Assembly: GCA_000697665.1 (NCBI GenBank)
Contig: KL197772.1
Coordinates: forward strand, 72,718-100,941
Reading direction: 5' to 3'
Source of the DNA: Jaapia argillacea MUCL 33604
Lineage: Eukaryota > Basidiomycota > Agaricomycetes > Jaapiales > Jaapiaceae
DNA length: 28,224 nucleotides
Part shown: positions 18,801-28,224 of the stretch, piece after piece
Layout: every line of letters begins with the position of its first letter
Position numbering within the stretch: the first letter of the stretch is position 1
Notes under the pieces: generated by a model
Told to the model about the DNA's origin: nothing
The model's database searches: none
The model's input: only the letters and a program-made list of their open reading frames with translations
Program-made: the position numbers and the translations under genes

Positions 18801-20477
18801 TCATCTATCAGACATATCCAGGCCAGAAATAAGAGTATCCTCACTGGTGTGGTAGTCCTCTTCCTCCATTGAGGCGATCTCATCCTCGGTTTCATCCTCC
18901 GGCACAGTTTTAGCCTTTGACTTACCTTCAGATCTAGTCGTGATACTTTGACCAGAGCCAGTTGAATTGGTATTAGTCTGCTTGGAAGTTGATTTTGTCT
19001 TTCTGCTGTGTTTCTCCTTCCCTTTACCCTTCTGGGCCTTTGGGTTGAATGGCGGTGCCTTCCGGGCCTCTGTGGATACAATCGGCAATGTGGGAATGTT
19101 GGATAAAACAAATCGTCACCTTCCAGTATCTTGGATGTCCATGTCCACCTGAAAACACCATTCTGCGCTGTGTTGTTGAGCTTCATTAGCATGTCATAAG
19201 AATAGTCCCTGTGCATCCGGGATGGGTCCCACAACACTCCACTGCTAGGAATCCACTTTGGGTCCATCCAAAGCTCAGGCTCTTGAGACACCTGTGCCCA
19301 AGGTACCCCAGACTTTCCGCCGGATTGCTGCACTGATTGCATAGATTCAGTGCGGCTTTACCCTCCACAGTGTGCTAAACTTATTCCAAGTGAGGTTGAG
19401 GAAATCTCAGAGGACCACTTCGCACACAGCCTTCTTGTTTGGGAGGGGATCCAGCAATATGGGATAGTTATCGTTGTCTATTTCTAACTGCGGGTTCTCT
19501 TTCACCTTTTTATTACGACTGGGCATCGACCTGGGATCGCCAGCGTCAGAATTCTTGTCTCGATCTGAGCCTCCTAGTCAGATAAGTCAGAGTCAGCGAA
19601 TGGGATGGCATACTGATTTCTGTCTTTAACCATCGAGCCCAATGGACCAAAGCCTCGCTCTCCTCAAAAGCTTCATTCTCCTGAAGAAAGCCGCAACCCA
19701 GCGTGTCGACGCTACATTGCGTTCAGCGCCATGGGGACCAAATTAAGAGTAAGCAACAAACCAGAAGTAAATAATCTTCCCATCCGACCCTTTATATCCA
19801 AAGAGAGTCACCGCATACACTCCCAGCTTCTCCTGCATGAGCCGCAGAAACTTGGTGACCAATGCCATCATGCGCTTCTCTGCCACCTTAAAAGAGTGTT
19901 AATACCATCCTCGATTAAAGCCGTGTGTCTCACCTCTGTTGCATAGTGGGAGGAGGACCCAGCCTGTTCCACTCCGCGGCAAACTTTTCGTGCTCTCTCT
20001 TCACGTCGGGGTCGAGACCTCTCATGAGTTCGCTGACCACAATCTGGTAATACTTGAATGTTCCCTCGGGATTATCAGACTCATGCTTCTTCTCCTGCTG
20101 CCTCTTCTTGATGTCTTCAAACATGAGGTATTCAAGAACAGACTTGGGACTCCACTTCCGCATGAAAAAGCCAATGAGATCGCTGACCGAGTTTGGCACC
20201 TCATTCAACATCCAGTTGGATACCGCCTGCCATATTCGTCAAGCATGGGGTCAAGCATGGGCTGGGAAGTGATTTCAAATCTTACCTTTGTGATGCTCAT
20301 CTTGACCTTTGTCGTCACCAGACCGACAGCTTCCAAACACGTGACAATGGCCTGGGTAGCTTCATCTAGAAGGGGCTTATGCTGATGCCGTTTGGCGGCT
20401 TTGTACTGCTCGTGGAAATCTATGAGAACATCGATGTCAGTGAGGTCATAACTGGGCGCTTCTTGTCGGGGAGGCAT
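18801..20477 (-). pseudogene. Decayed multi-exon gene of a family common in agaricomycete repeats
   Basis: It starts at ATG 20477 (MPPRQEAPSYDLTDID). Introns fit at 20285-20227, 19933-19887, 19761-19712, 19613-19574 and 19119-19070. Exon 2 has a helical, lysine-rich part (FEDIKKRQQEKKHE, then FKYYQIVVSELMRG) and the word EKFAAEWNRLGPPP, which I remember from many uncharacterised agaricomycete proteins. The later part has VPWAQVSQEPELWMDP, and the C-terminal tail is rich in K, S, T and E and ends at 18801. Lesions: the exon 2 to exon 3 junction is one base out of frame; TGA at 19409-19407 replaces a residue before DFLNLTWNKF and fits CGA to TGA; the frame around 19375-19335 cannot be joined cleanly. 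Function unknown. Confidence 0.6.
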
Positions 20478-20553
20478 GAGTGTGGGAAGGCAGAGAGGAA
20501 CAAAGGAAAATTTTGGAAATCGTGATGTGTCACCATCACCTGAGTCACGTGAA

Positions 20554-20596
20554 GTAATTACAGTCGCGTCACGTCGCACGATGTAATTACAGTCGC
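20554..20596 (-). promoter_or_regulatory. Direct repeat GTAATTACAGTCGC, two copies 29 bp apart
   Basis: GTAATTACAGTCGC occurs at 20554-20567 and again at 20583-20596, upstream of the ATG at 20477 on the minus strand. TCACGT and ACGTCGCACG words lie between and around the copies. The position suits a promoter element, or a transposase-binding repeat near an element end. Neither is shown. Confidence 0.35.
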
Positions 20597-20604
20597 ATCG
20601 CCCA

Positions 20605-21329
20605 AAGCATGACATTTATCCTGGATATTGAGCTCACAACTTGCAATCGGTCAGATAAGCTGCTTGCCATGAGCTTGAATAGTCTGGGCAATTGATGGGC
20701 TCAAAGACAGGAGTCCCCATTGACAAGACCTTCACATAGCTGGTGTACAGCCTGAGGACCATACAATAGGGCCATGGTAACAGAGGACACTGTTTCTGAG
20801 CAGGAGATTGAAATGTCTGGATATGTCTAACTGTCTGGCCATTCCAAGGATATGGCTCAGATCATACCTAGTGTCTAGCAAACCAGACATTGAAACATTT
20901 CAATCTGGCTATACACCGGTCAGCAGAGTTGTCAAGCAAAATTTGACTCTGGCCAGAGAAGCAGGATGGCCTGAAGTGTGCTCGAAAGCATCCAAAACCT
21001 AGCCGTCAAAGTCAAGAAAAGAGTGCAAGACATCAGAAAGAGGATAGGAAAGGTTGTGGTGTATTCGATGGTCAACAATGCATTGAAAGGTTTCTGTTTA
21101 CTCTGACCTTCATAGTTGTGTCGAGGACAACCATTTTTCAACTCAGCTCATGGAATGGTTGATTTGAGGCCCATTAGCGGAGCGAGGGAGGGAGCAACAC
21201 CTAAACCCAACGAAAGATGCATGTGGCTGGAGCTGGCGCGGCAGACAGCCTCCTTTATCCAGCGCGAGACACTAGCCGATCACTCATTTGCGCCTTTCAC
21301 CACAATCGTTTATCACCACTCTCACTGTC
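20605..21329. other. Divergent intergenic region upstream of the TET/JBP gene
   Basis: No gene is supported. An imperfect inverted repeat joins AGATTGAAATGTCTGG (about 20804-20819) with CCAGACATT...CATTTCAATCT (about 20882-20906). The region must hold the plus-strand promoter of the gene at 21330 and, near 20480-20600, the promoter of the minus-strand gene. Confidence 0.5.
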
Positions 21330-22632
21330 ATGCCTCTCTTTTTAGATCAGACTGATGTTAATCAGGCCCTAAAGCTGGAACATGAAATGTCCAGGCACCT
21401 GAACTTTCAATTCCAGGTCAAATTGGGCCATAACGTGGTTCCTGGGACTCCTTTACTGCGAATCCCTCAAATCCTGCAACAGGAATGTGAGCGAATGTCC
21501 TCCATTCTAGCAGAGGCATTTTTACGCCATGGTAAGCCTCCTCTGGTCTCCGCACTTCTCTCACCAACCCTTCGCAGTCGATCTTGACTGGACAGCGACC
21601 GACTATGCGCACCATTTGGGTGTCAAGGCTGACGGCTTTCAATCTAAATCAGAACAAGTGGTGGACTCTCAATACAGCCCTATCTATGGTCCCAATTTCC
21701 CAATTATCACAAAACCCTGCACGATCGTCGATGCCAAAGGGTACATTCTGTTCTGGTTTCTTCTGGGCCTGTTGCACCCAGACATACAGGTCAGTTCAAG
21801 CATGTTCTGACCTTTGGCATGCCATTGACTATTCGCAGAATGATATGTTTCATGCCGCAGCCCATTTGAATCCTCAGCTAGTCAGAACAGGGTCTTGTGA
21901 GAAGACTGCGGGTTGGAGAGGTTCACCTGCGCTCTTCAAACCAAAGGACAGATGTCCTCACATTGAACCTGGGCTACTCAACTTCGCTCCAGCTTGGTTT
22001 CAGCTTGGGCGGCAGGTATGTGGTGTCATTGTTGCCAGCCATCTATTGTCTGAGCAGTTTCAGGGCATCAACGACGACCTATGCACCTCCAAGACCATGC
22101 AGAGCAAGGCCATGCTTACGGGTACCCAACCTTGGCTGAAGTCCATGCTCGAGGGGAACGCCGTGATGAATGCTGTGTTGAGCGTGATTCATCCTGACCT
22201 TTATCTTGTAGGGAGCGTCGCCCACGGTCTACTGAGGGAATCAGATTCCCACTCCGCGGTGATGGAGCATTGGAATTCTGTGTACTCAGGCGTCACAGTC
22301 ATTGCCAACCGAGAGACACCCGTTCATAGGGATCCCAATTGCCGACTGGGCTGGTTTGACCTGCTTGCTACCGTCGGACCATATCAATATGCGGAACTGG
22401 AGTTGAGGGGTCTCGGACTAAGGTTCCCTTACTTGCCGGGAACCCATTGCGCACTCAGTGGATATGTGATCAAGCACGCAGCGATGGAGAGAGGGTCTGC
22501 TATGCGTATTTCATGAGGGATAGGGTGTTGTGTAGATTAGGAGTTCCCACAGCCCCTCCGGTTAGAGTGGACCAATTTGGTGCAAGTCCCACCAGAAGCC
22601 AGGCAGCGAGTGCCGGATACCCACAACTGTGA
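21330..22632 (+). pseudogene. TET/JBP-family 2-oxoglutarate/Fe(II) dioxygenase (5-methylcytosine oxidase type), one frame break
   Basis: Four exons: 21330-21531, 21578-21789, 21839-22015 and 22064-22632, with introns of 46-49 bp. The catalytic double-stranded beta-helix lies in exon 4. The iron ligands are HxD in PVHRDPNCRLGWFDLL (His at 22325, Asp at 22331) and the distal His in ALSGYVIKHAA (22475). The predicted 2-oxoglutarate-binding Arg is in GERVCYAYFMRD (22492), but that stretch is one frame over, so the literal reading stops at 22516. A base is missing or two are extra between 22478 and 22491. Enzymes of this family oxidise 5-methylcytosine in DNA, and basidiomycetes have large families of them linked to KDZ transposons. 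The neighbouring KDZ gene starts 53 bp downstream on the same strand. The length is about 385 aa if the frame continued. The ATG at 21330 is the first in frame with the conserved part. Confidence 0.85.
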
Positions 22633-22685
22633 TTACACTGCTCTCCTTGGGAATCAATAGCGTTCATCTGCTTCACTCCGTTGTT

Positions 22686-25600
22686 ATGCGATCCCGCGCC
22701 CCTGCCAAACAAGGTCGCAATGTCGATGATATTGATCTGACACCAAAGAAGAAGACTGTTTCAGCCTATCTTGACAAGGATGGAAATTGTTGCAAGCATA
22801 TTGTTGATGCCAGGATTCAGCCGAAATCGAGTCAACCCCTGCCAGAGCTCAGGACACCTTCCAAAACACCTCAGGGGACCCCGCGACGTCTGCATCTAGC
22901 ACCTTTTGACATGACTTATGGGGGAAGCAATGAAGACTTCCCTCTGCTGAGAAAAACCCGGAAGGTATGTGGTCATCGGAAGTTACCTGTAATGCTCCCT
23001 GATTTTCTGACTTAGACTCCAAACGATTTCATGCGCAAGTGGCTTGACGTCAGGGAAGTGTTCCTCAACACACTGCTCAAGGGAAAATCGCCCCCAGATC
23101 CGCGAACATGCGCAATGTGTGCCGGTGATGGAATCTGGCGCTGCGGCGACTGTCTTGGCAGACCTTTGTTATGTGCATCATGTTGCCGAACCGCTCACTG
23201 GCATCTTCCATTTCATCGGGTGGAGCAATGGTTGGGCGGCTTTTTCCAACCAGGTTGGCTATCGAGCCTTGGGATCGAAATTCATTTGGGACATGCTGGA
23301 GCCATATGTCCAATGAATCAATGTCATTTTCCAGACAATGACCTCTTTCAGCAGCCCCACGCATCTTTGGCGAGATATAAAGATCCTTACCAGTCCCAGC
23401 TGGTCCCTCCAATGCATTACAGCTCTCAACCGATTCCAGGTAACCTAAATCAAGATGCTGGGCCCTCTCGATTTCCAGGATCTATGGAGGGTCGTTCGTC
23501 AGCACCCGTCGACGAAAGTAATCCTTTTGTTGTTGAGGATGACGACGATGAGGAAGGAATAAACTGGAGGGATGAGTTGGATGAAGCCCTTCTTTCCGAG
23601 AAGTCAAACTTCAACAGGCCGCGGCCCAAACTTTGTGGTCAAACCATGATTCTCGTCGACACCTCGGGAGTGCACGAGCTGACCATGAACTTCTGCGGCT
23701 GTGCTGACAAGCCCCCCAACACGGTTCAACTTCTAGACTTAGGCCTTTATCCTGGTAGCGTCAAACGACCTGCGACCGCATTCACATTCAAGGTGCTGGA
23801 TGACTTCACCCGGCATAACCTCGAATGCAAGACGAATACTTGAGAGTACTATGAAACACTCTGCAGAGCAACTCAACCAGTGTTTCCTCAAACTGTGCCA
23901 GTACGCCGTACATTGCTTGTCATGAGCGCCGCTTAACTGTTGTGATTCAAGGATCGTTACAGAGAAATGATGAGATGCTCTTGGCAATGGAGACACCTGA
24001 AGATGCTCAAGTGGCAGGGATTTGGCTATGGCCCCTTTTGTGAGCCAGGTCCAGGAGAGCTGGCTCTCTTTTGTCTGGCGTGTCCTCAGGTAGGAGTAAA
24101 TTTGCCCGACAATTGGGAGGAAGAGGCGGAAAGGTGCAAGGTGTTCAGTCTCCACTTAACTCCACCTAGTCATCTCCCTTAGATTACCCTGGCTCTTCTC
24201 TCGGCAATTGAATATGGATGGGAACTTCAAAGCCAAGCAGACCCATTGCAAGTATCCAGACGACGACCTTCCCTTGACACGAGGTAGCCTGTTTTTGTGC
24301 GAGGAATACGCGGTACAATCAGTACATTGCTGGAGCAGTTGAACGACCTCAGGTAGGCTTTTTTGGAGCAGCTCTCATTCTGGCATTGATGCCCCCCTTC
24401 TCAGAAACCAACTTGTCACAACCACAAGGCTCAAAGTCAAGCAAATACTCAGGCGAAGCACCTTGCGATCACCGGCATTGTGGCCGTCGCATGTGCCTGA
24501 CATGGTTGTTTCTGTCCTGGGTCCTGTGCAAACTTGCAAAAGGGGGAAAGGTGAGGGGCATATATTCTGACCTCGCCATCCCTCTGATACACGATTCAAA
24601 ATAGGCAAATCAACATGGACTACATATTGGCTCAAGCTCTCAACCTGACCAAAATTCCCGGTGTGACTCCAACTATGGTCCTCTATGACATTATTTGTCA
24701 ATATGGCGTGCATGTCACGAAGAGGTTCCTTGAAAATGCTCAATACCTTGGCCTCTCATCGGCCCTAAACTTGATTATGGGAATTGGACTCTTCCATGTT
24801 CACGGTCACCAAGACTCATGTGGATCCAGGTACTCTCCGAACTACATGATTGGTGTGGGTCAAGTGGACGGAGAGGTTATCGAAACCCTGTGGGCTAGGC
24901 TGAATGAAATCACTGTCAGTTGCCGGCCGATGGGCCATGGGCATCGCACAGAGATGCTTGATTTCCACATTTTGAATTCCAACTGGCAAAAGACAATCGG
25001 CATGGGTAAGTTGCACCTATTCGTCTTGTGGCACTCAATTGAATCTCCGCAGTTTCCTCCCTCTGTCGCAAGTTGAAGAGAGCCTACAAACACGTCAGGC
25101 TGAGTGCCGAGGCATTTGCTGACCTCAATAGTGTCGCGATGGAAACACAGGTCCATAACTGGAGAAAGATGGAGAAGGCCGCCGCCGAAAACCATCGGGA
25201 TGATGTATCAGCCATGGATGTTTATGCGCCTATCATGAAAAAAGGTGCCACACCCACTATGCCTGCCTTGCTCCAATCCTGATACATTCATAGCTCCAAC
25301 ACAGTCTGAAATTCAGCACGACCTGTCCCGGAAGGAAGGCGGAGTCGGTCCAATCAAAGGGTCCGCGAGCTGGTTGGCATCTGGTATTGCAATTCAGGAG
25401 GCCCAGTGCGTTATATCCAAGTTCGCGGTGCCGACGCTGACCATTCTTCAGAGTCGAACTTGCTGCCGCAGTCAGGAAGATGGGTCGCCAGCCTACTGTT
25501 GAGCAACTGAATCAAATTGAGGAAAGGAGGCGGAGGCTGGATGGTCGAATCGACACTTTTGAAAGGTCGGCAGCTTGCTACCTTGTTCAGGATGCCTCGT

Positions 25601-26590
25601 TGCCCGACATGGAGCCTGCCAACGATCCTGGCATTGCTATTGTGCATGCCGACGGTGCCACTGGAGAGGATGAATATGAGATTGTGTTCGATGAGGATGA
25701 GGATGCTCTCTGGGAGGATGACTTTGACTATGATGCAGTTCAGGATCAAGCGAACCCCGACAATGGGCCAATTGATGCTGAAAAACGACACATATCCCTG
25801 CCGACCACTTTAGGACTTCAGCAATGCGCTCACCAAGGCTTGAAGGAAATTTTGGAGGAGGAAGTGAGCCTTCGCGTTGGACAGGCAAATGATCTCCTGC
25901 AGCAAATTCACATTGTGCTCGGCCATAAATCCTTTCTGTATCGCATGGAGATTCGACATAACAAATCTCAAAGTAAGAAGACGCGGTCCTGGTCCCGGGT
26001 AGGTCATGTCAAGGCCACAGTGCAGAAGAACTCCTGGCTTTACAAACAATGTAGGAAGGCAATGGGACGAGGAGGGGCCAGTGAGGACCTACTCGCCAAA
26101 TACAAAGACCTCAAACCGGAAGATCTGAAGATACAGACAGGGGTTGTTGATGATCCCGCTGCTCGCGGCACAAGACAAAACACTTTAGCTTGGTTTTGGA
26201 CTGTGAACCTGGCCGCCAATGCAGATGAGAAGGAGAAGAACGACTATCTCGATGACTGTGAGTATGTTTTTTGTTGTTCTACATCATTGCTGAAGGTCTC
26301 CAGTTTACTGGGTCCATTGGTTGTGTGCGAGGGCTATGAGGGCGAGATGGGCTGAGGAATTCACTCTACTGATTCACGAGATGGATTGGGTTGTGAGGTT
26401 CTTCCGCCAGCAGGAAACAGTCTGGCAGACCCAAGCAGACACCGCCTTGGCTGCCGACCTCTCAGGTCATTCTTGCTATGCCACGCGACAGTCTCACATG
26501 TGGAAAATGTTTGCGGATAGAGCCGATGCTCAGTTTGCGGAGACTCAGAGTGCATATCCACCCCCTCTGGAGCTCCATTATTACTTGTAG
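22686..26590 (+). pseudogene. KDZ (Kyakuja-Dileera-Zisupton) transposase with CxC2 cysteine cluster, decayed
   Basis: Ten exons: 22686-22964, 23016-23900, 23952-24133, 24183-24352, 24405-24550, 24605-25005, 25053-25244, 25294-25405, 25452-26257 and 26304-26590. The introns are 46-54 bp, and the total of 3460 bases is one more than a whole number of codons. The CxC2 cluster is at about residues 121-180 (CAMCAGDGIWRCGDC, CASCCRTAHWHLPFHRVEQW). The RNase H-type core shows MDGNFKAK, LYDIICQYGVH, GIGLFHVHGHQ and VDGEVIETLW, whose acidic residues (near 24217, 24687 and 24873) are the likely catalytic set. The C-terminal part has GQANDLLQQIH and WVHWLCARAMRARW. Lesions: TGA at 23841-23843, TGA at 24498-24500 inside ACA(stop)HGCF where Arg is expected, and a one-base frame break near 24292-24320, perhaps in the T5 run at 24292-24296. 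It would cut and move its own element, but this copy should be inactive. Confidence 0.93.
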
Positions 26591-26665
26591 GGTAGCATTG
26601 CAATCTGTTTGACTCCGCGTATTTGTCGCTGTTGGGTAAGCCACATTGGACTTGAACTGCGTGTC

Positions 26666-27868
26666 ATGCAGCCTCATCCCATCCCAATTCCTCCAACTCC
26701 GATGGCTTCTTCCTCATCCATTGCACAGGCGCCCCAGGATATCAGATGTTGCGAATGCTGCAGAATGCTTTGGATGAACGTCCGGCGTATCGTCAATGGC
26801 CGCAATGATGACTATCCAGAGGGTGCTGCCCCTTTGGACACAGAGGAAATTGCTGACTGGGAGGTGATCAATAGGCTTCAGGCAGAGAATCAACTCATCC
26901 TTGATACCATTGTCGGTCACCTGTCATTGGCCATCCAGGCATACGTCATGCAGCACGGCCAAGGAGAGACCGTATCCCAGGCCGACTTAATCTACTGGTC
27001 CCTAGGCATTCAGACTGAGTTGGTGAGTTCATTTGATTGTCATTTGTCAGGATAATAACACTTCCGCAGTTTATTTACCAGCTGAACTGGGGATATGCTT
27101 CTGAGTCTGGTATGGTCGATGCCTTACCGCACCCCGCAGTTCAGGATATACATAGGTTTTTCTGCCGCTGCCAGCCTCCGCAGAAGGACTGGTCTCCTGC
27201 TGTCACAGCAATCGCCCGCATTTCAGAAGACCTCGTCTCACAGGCTGCTCATTCCCCTCTGCACCTTAATCACTGGTGGGAAGACGACAACCTTCTCGAT
27301 TCGGTCAGCGGTGTAGCCGCTTGTCTGAATGTACAGGTATGTCTCTTCTTCCCGTTTGTTCTGGCATTCAATTCATTCTTGCTAGCTTCGCACAATCAGG
27401 GAGATTACAGCTGCTATTGACGAGCATAGCCAAGTGATCGCGGCGTTGCCGACCCTGAGCAATCTTGGTAGACTGCCCTTTAATGGTGCAATCTTTGGAT
27501 CTACAGTCTGTCGTCCTTCTTACTTCTCTCTCCATCTATTCATTTTCTTCGTTTTTTAGGTTGATGAACTTGATGGTGAGCTGCAAGCGGCTCACACAAT
27601 CGTCTACCGATACCATCTGCGACAAGGCAATCTGTCGCCCCTCCCCTCTCATCTCTTTGAAGCAATGGAGCCCTACACGCCGGAACTTGCCTATCCCAAG
27701 TGCAGCGATGGCCATACCCTCCAGCTCATGAGAAGGAATTATCTGGACCAGTACAATGCGGTGCTGGAGGCGAAGCGAGTCTTCCGGGAAAAATTGTTTG
27801 TGCTGTCATTGGCGTTGACTGTTTATGATAAGGTCATGTACAAGACTTATCCTGATGCCGAGGATTGA
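26666..27868 (+). CDS. Intact KDZ-adjacent gene of unknown function, about 350 aa
   Basis: Exons 26666-27022, 27070-27336, 27386-27505 and 27560-27868 join with three phase-0 introns of 47-54 bp; the third has an unusual donor, GTCTGT. The reading has no stops. An alternative ATG at 26702 gives 338 aa. The protein has a proline-rich start, then a cysteine group (RCCECCRMLWMNVRRI), a mostly helical middle (LQAENQLILDTIVGHLSLA), a W-rich part (HWWEDDNLLDSVSGV), and a helical C-terminus (YLDQYNAVLEAKRVFREKLF). It starts 75 bp after the KDZ stop on the same strand, so it is probably part of the same mobile unit. I do not recognise the family. Its intactness beside a broken transposase is notable. 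Confidence 0.7.
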
Positions 27869-27983
27869 GAGGATGTATGTATTGTACGCATATGATCTTG
27901 CAATGGAGCAGCATGAGTTGCTGGTGGTTGAATTCAACACATCAATACAATTACAACAATCGCGGGACTGACTACCCTCATCC

Positions 27984-28224
27984 CTATGCCTCAGCAGTCA
28001 GTGCCTCTGCAAACTGACGTTTCAGCTCCATGATGCCTAGGAATCTCTCAGCCAGAAGATCCCAGTTGAACTGCAAATAGATGTGAAGAGCCTTTGCGCT
28101 GAGATTGAGAACTCTGGAGCACAGTTTCTGCTCCTCCTGAATGCATATGTCAATGCCGACCCAGATGTATCTGCGCGAAAGTATCACTCACCATGATATC
28201 GTTGTATTCTCCAATCCAAGTGTC
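27984..28224 (-). CDS. 3' end of a minus-strand gene that continues past the window
   Basis: Reading in from the right edge, DTWIGEYNDIM is spliced over a 55-bp intron (28191-28137, GTGAGT...TTCAG) to EEQKLCSRVLNLSAKALH and on to a stop at 27984-27986. The last exon is helical and ends KRQFAEALTAEA. It converges on the KDZ-adjacent gene with 115 bp between the stops. Too little is visible to name it. Confidence 0.55.

Noticed and set aside
21584-22516. A continuous 310-codon ORF as the whole protein
   Set aside because: Its 5' part is read in a shadow frame. The conserved TET/JBP reading uses three introns and matches only its last 150 codons.
23031-23843. A free-standing 270-aa zinc-cluster protein
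   Set aside because: It is exon 2 of the KDZ transposase cut short by a TGA. The family's sequence continues in the same frame after the stop.
25480-26355. A free-standing 291-aa ORF
   Set aside because: It is the ninth exon of the KDZ gene running into an intron. Splicing at 26258-26303 joins it to the C-terminal exon.

Overview
This window looks like repeat-rich accessory DNA from a mushroom-forming basidiomycete (Agaricomycetes). The evidence is the very short introns (mostly 40-57 bp, GT-AG), a KDZ transposase with a CxC2 cysteine cluster, a TET/JBP-type dioxygenase, a DUF6532-like protein and Copia-type sequences. I see no housekeeping gene, no rRNA and no convincing intact tRNA. The genus cannot be named from the sequence alone.

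Layout. (1) 1-4198 is a long inverted-repeat (foldback) DNA element whose two arms pair almost to the centre. Two later elements sit inside it: a gag-only LTR retroelement (657-2328, target duplication CACAT) in the left arm, and a 652-bp MITE flanked by TA (3181-3832) in the right arm. Each arm preserves the empty site of the insertion in the other. (2) 4199-8140 is AT-rich DNA with remains of minus-strand multi-exon genes, including a broken DUF6532-like gene (7990 to about 6380). (3) 8775-10850 is a Copia gag-protease-integrase remnant with one in-frame TGA and no reverse transcriptase. It is followed by a cluster of short palindromic motifs (10860-11116). (4) About 11950-15000 is a pyrimidine-rich, diverged tandem array with a period near 740 bp. 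Every unit carries a splice-like GTAAGT...TTTCAG segment, and a 357-bp hAT-type MITE with 8-bp target duplication has landed in it. (5) 15857-20477 holds two minus-strand multi-exon genes: an intact 688-aa protein with a cysteine cluster and a coiled coil, and a decayed relative of proteins common in agaricomycete repeats. A small plus-strand ORF lies between them. (6) 21330-27868 is a tight plus-strand run: a TET/JBP dioxygenase, a CxC2-type KDZ transposase starting 53 bp later, and an uncharacterised 350-aa gene starting 75 bp after that. A convergent gene enters from the right edge.

How the parts fit. Region 6 is the most interesting. It pairs a predicted 5-methylcytosine oxidase with a KDZ transposase, an association known from comparative genomics of basidiomycetes, and adds a third gene, apparently intact, that I do not recognise. 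The transposase has two in-frame TGA codons and one single-base frame break. The TET/JBP gene has one frame break between its distal iron ligand and its predicted 2-oxoglutarate-binding arginine. Several stops, here and in the Copia and minus-strand genes, fit CGA to TGA change, as expected from deamination of methylated CpG. The cassette therefore looks like a recently decaying copy of a large mobile element whose ends may lie outside the window.
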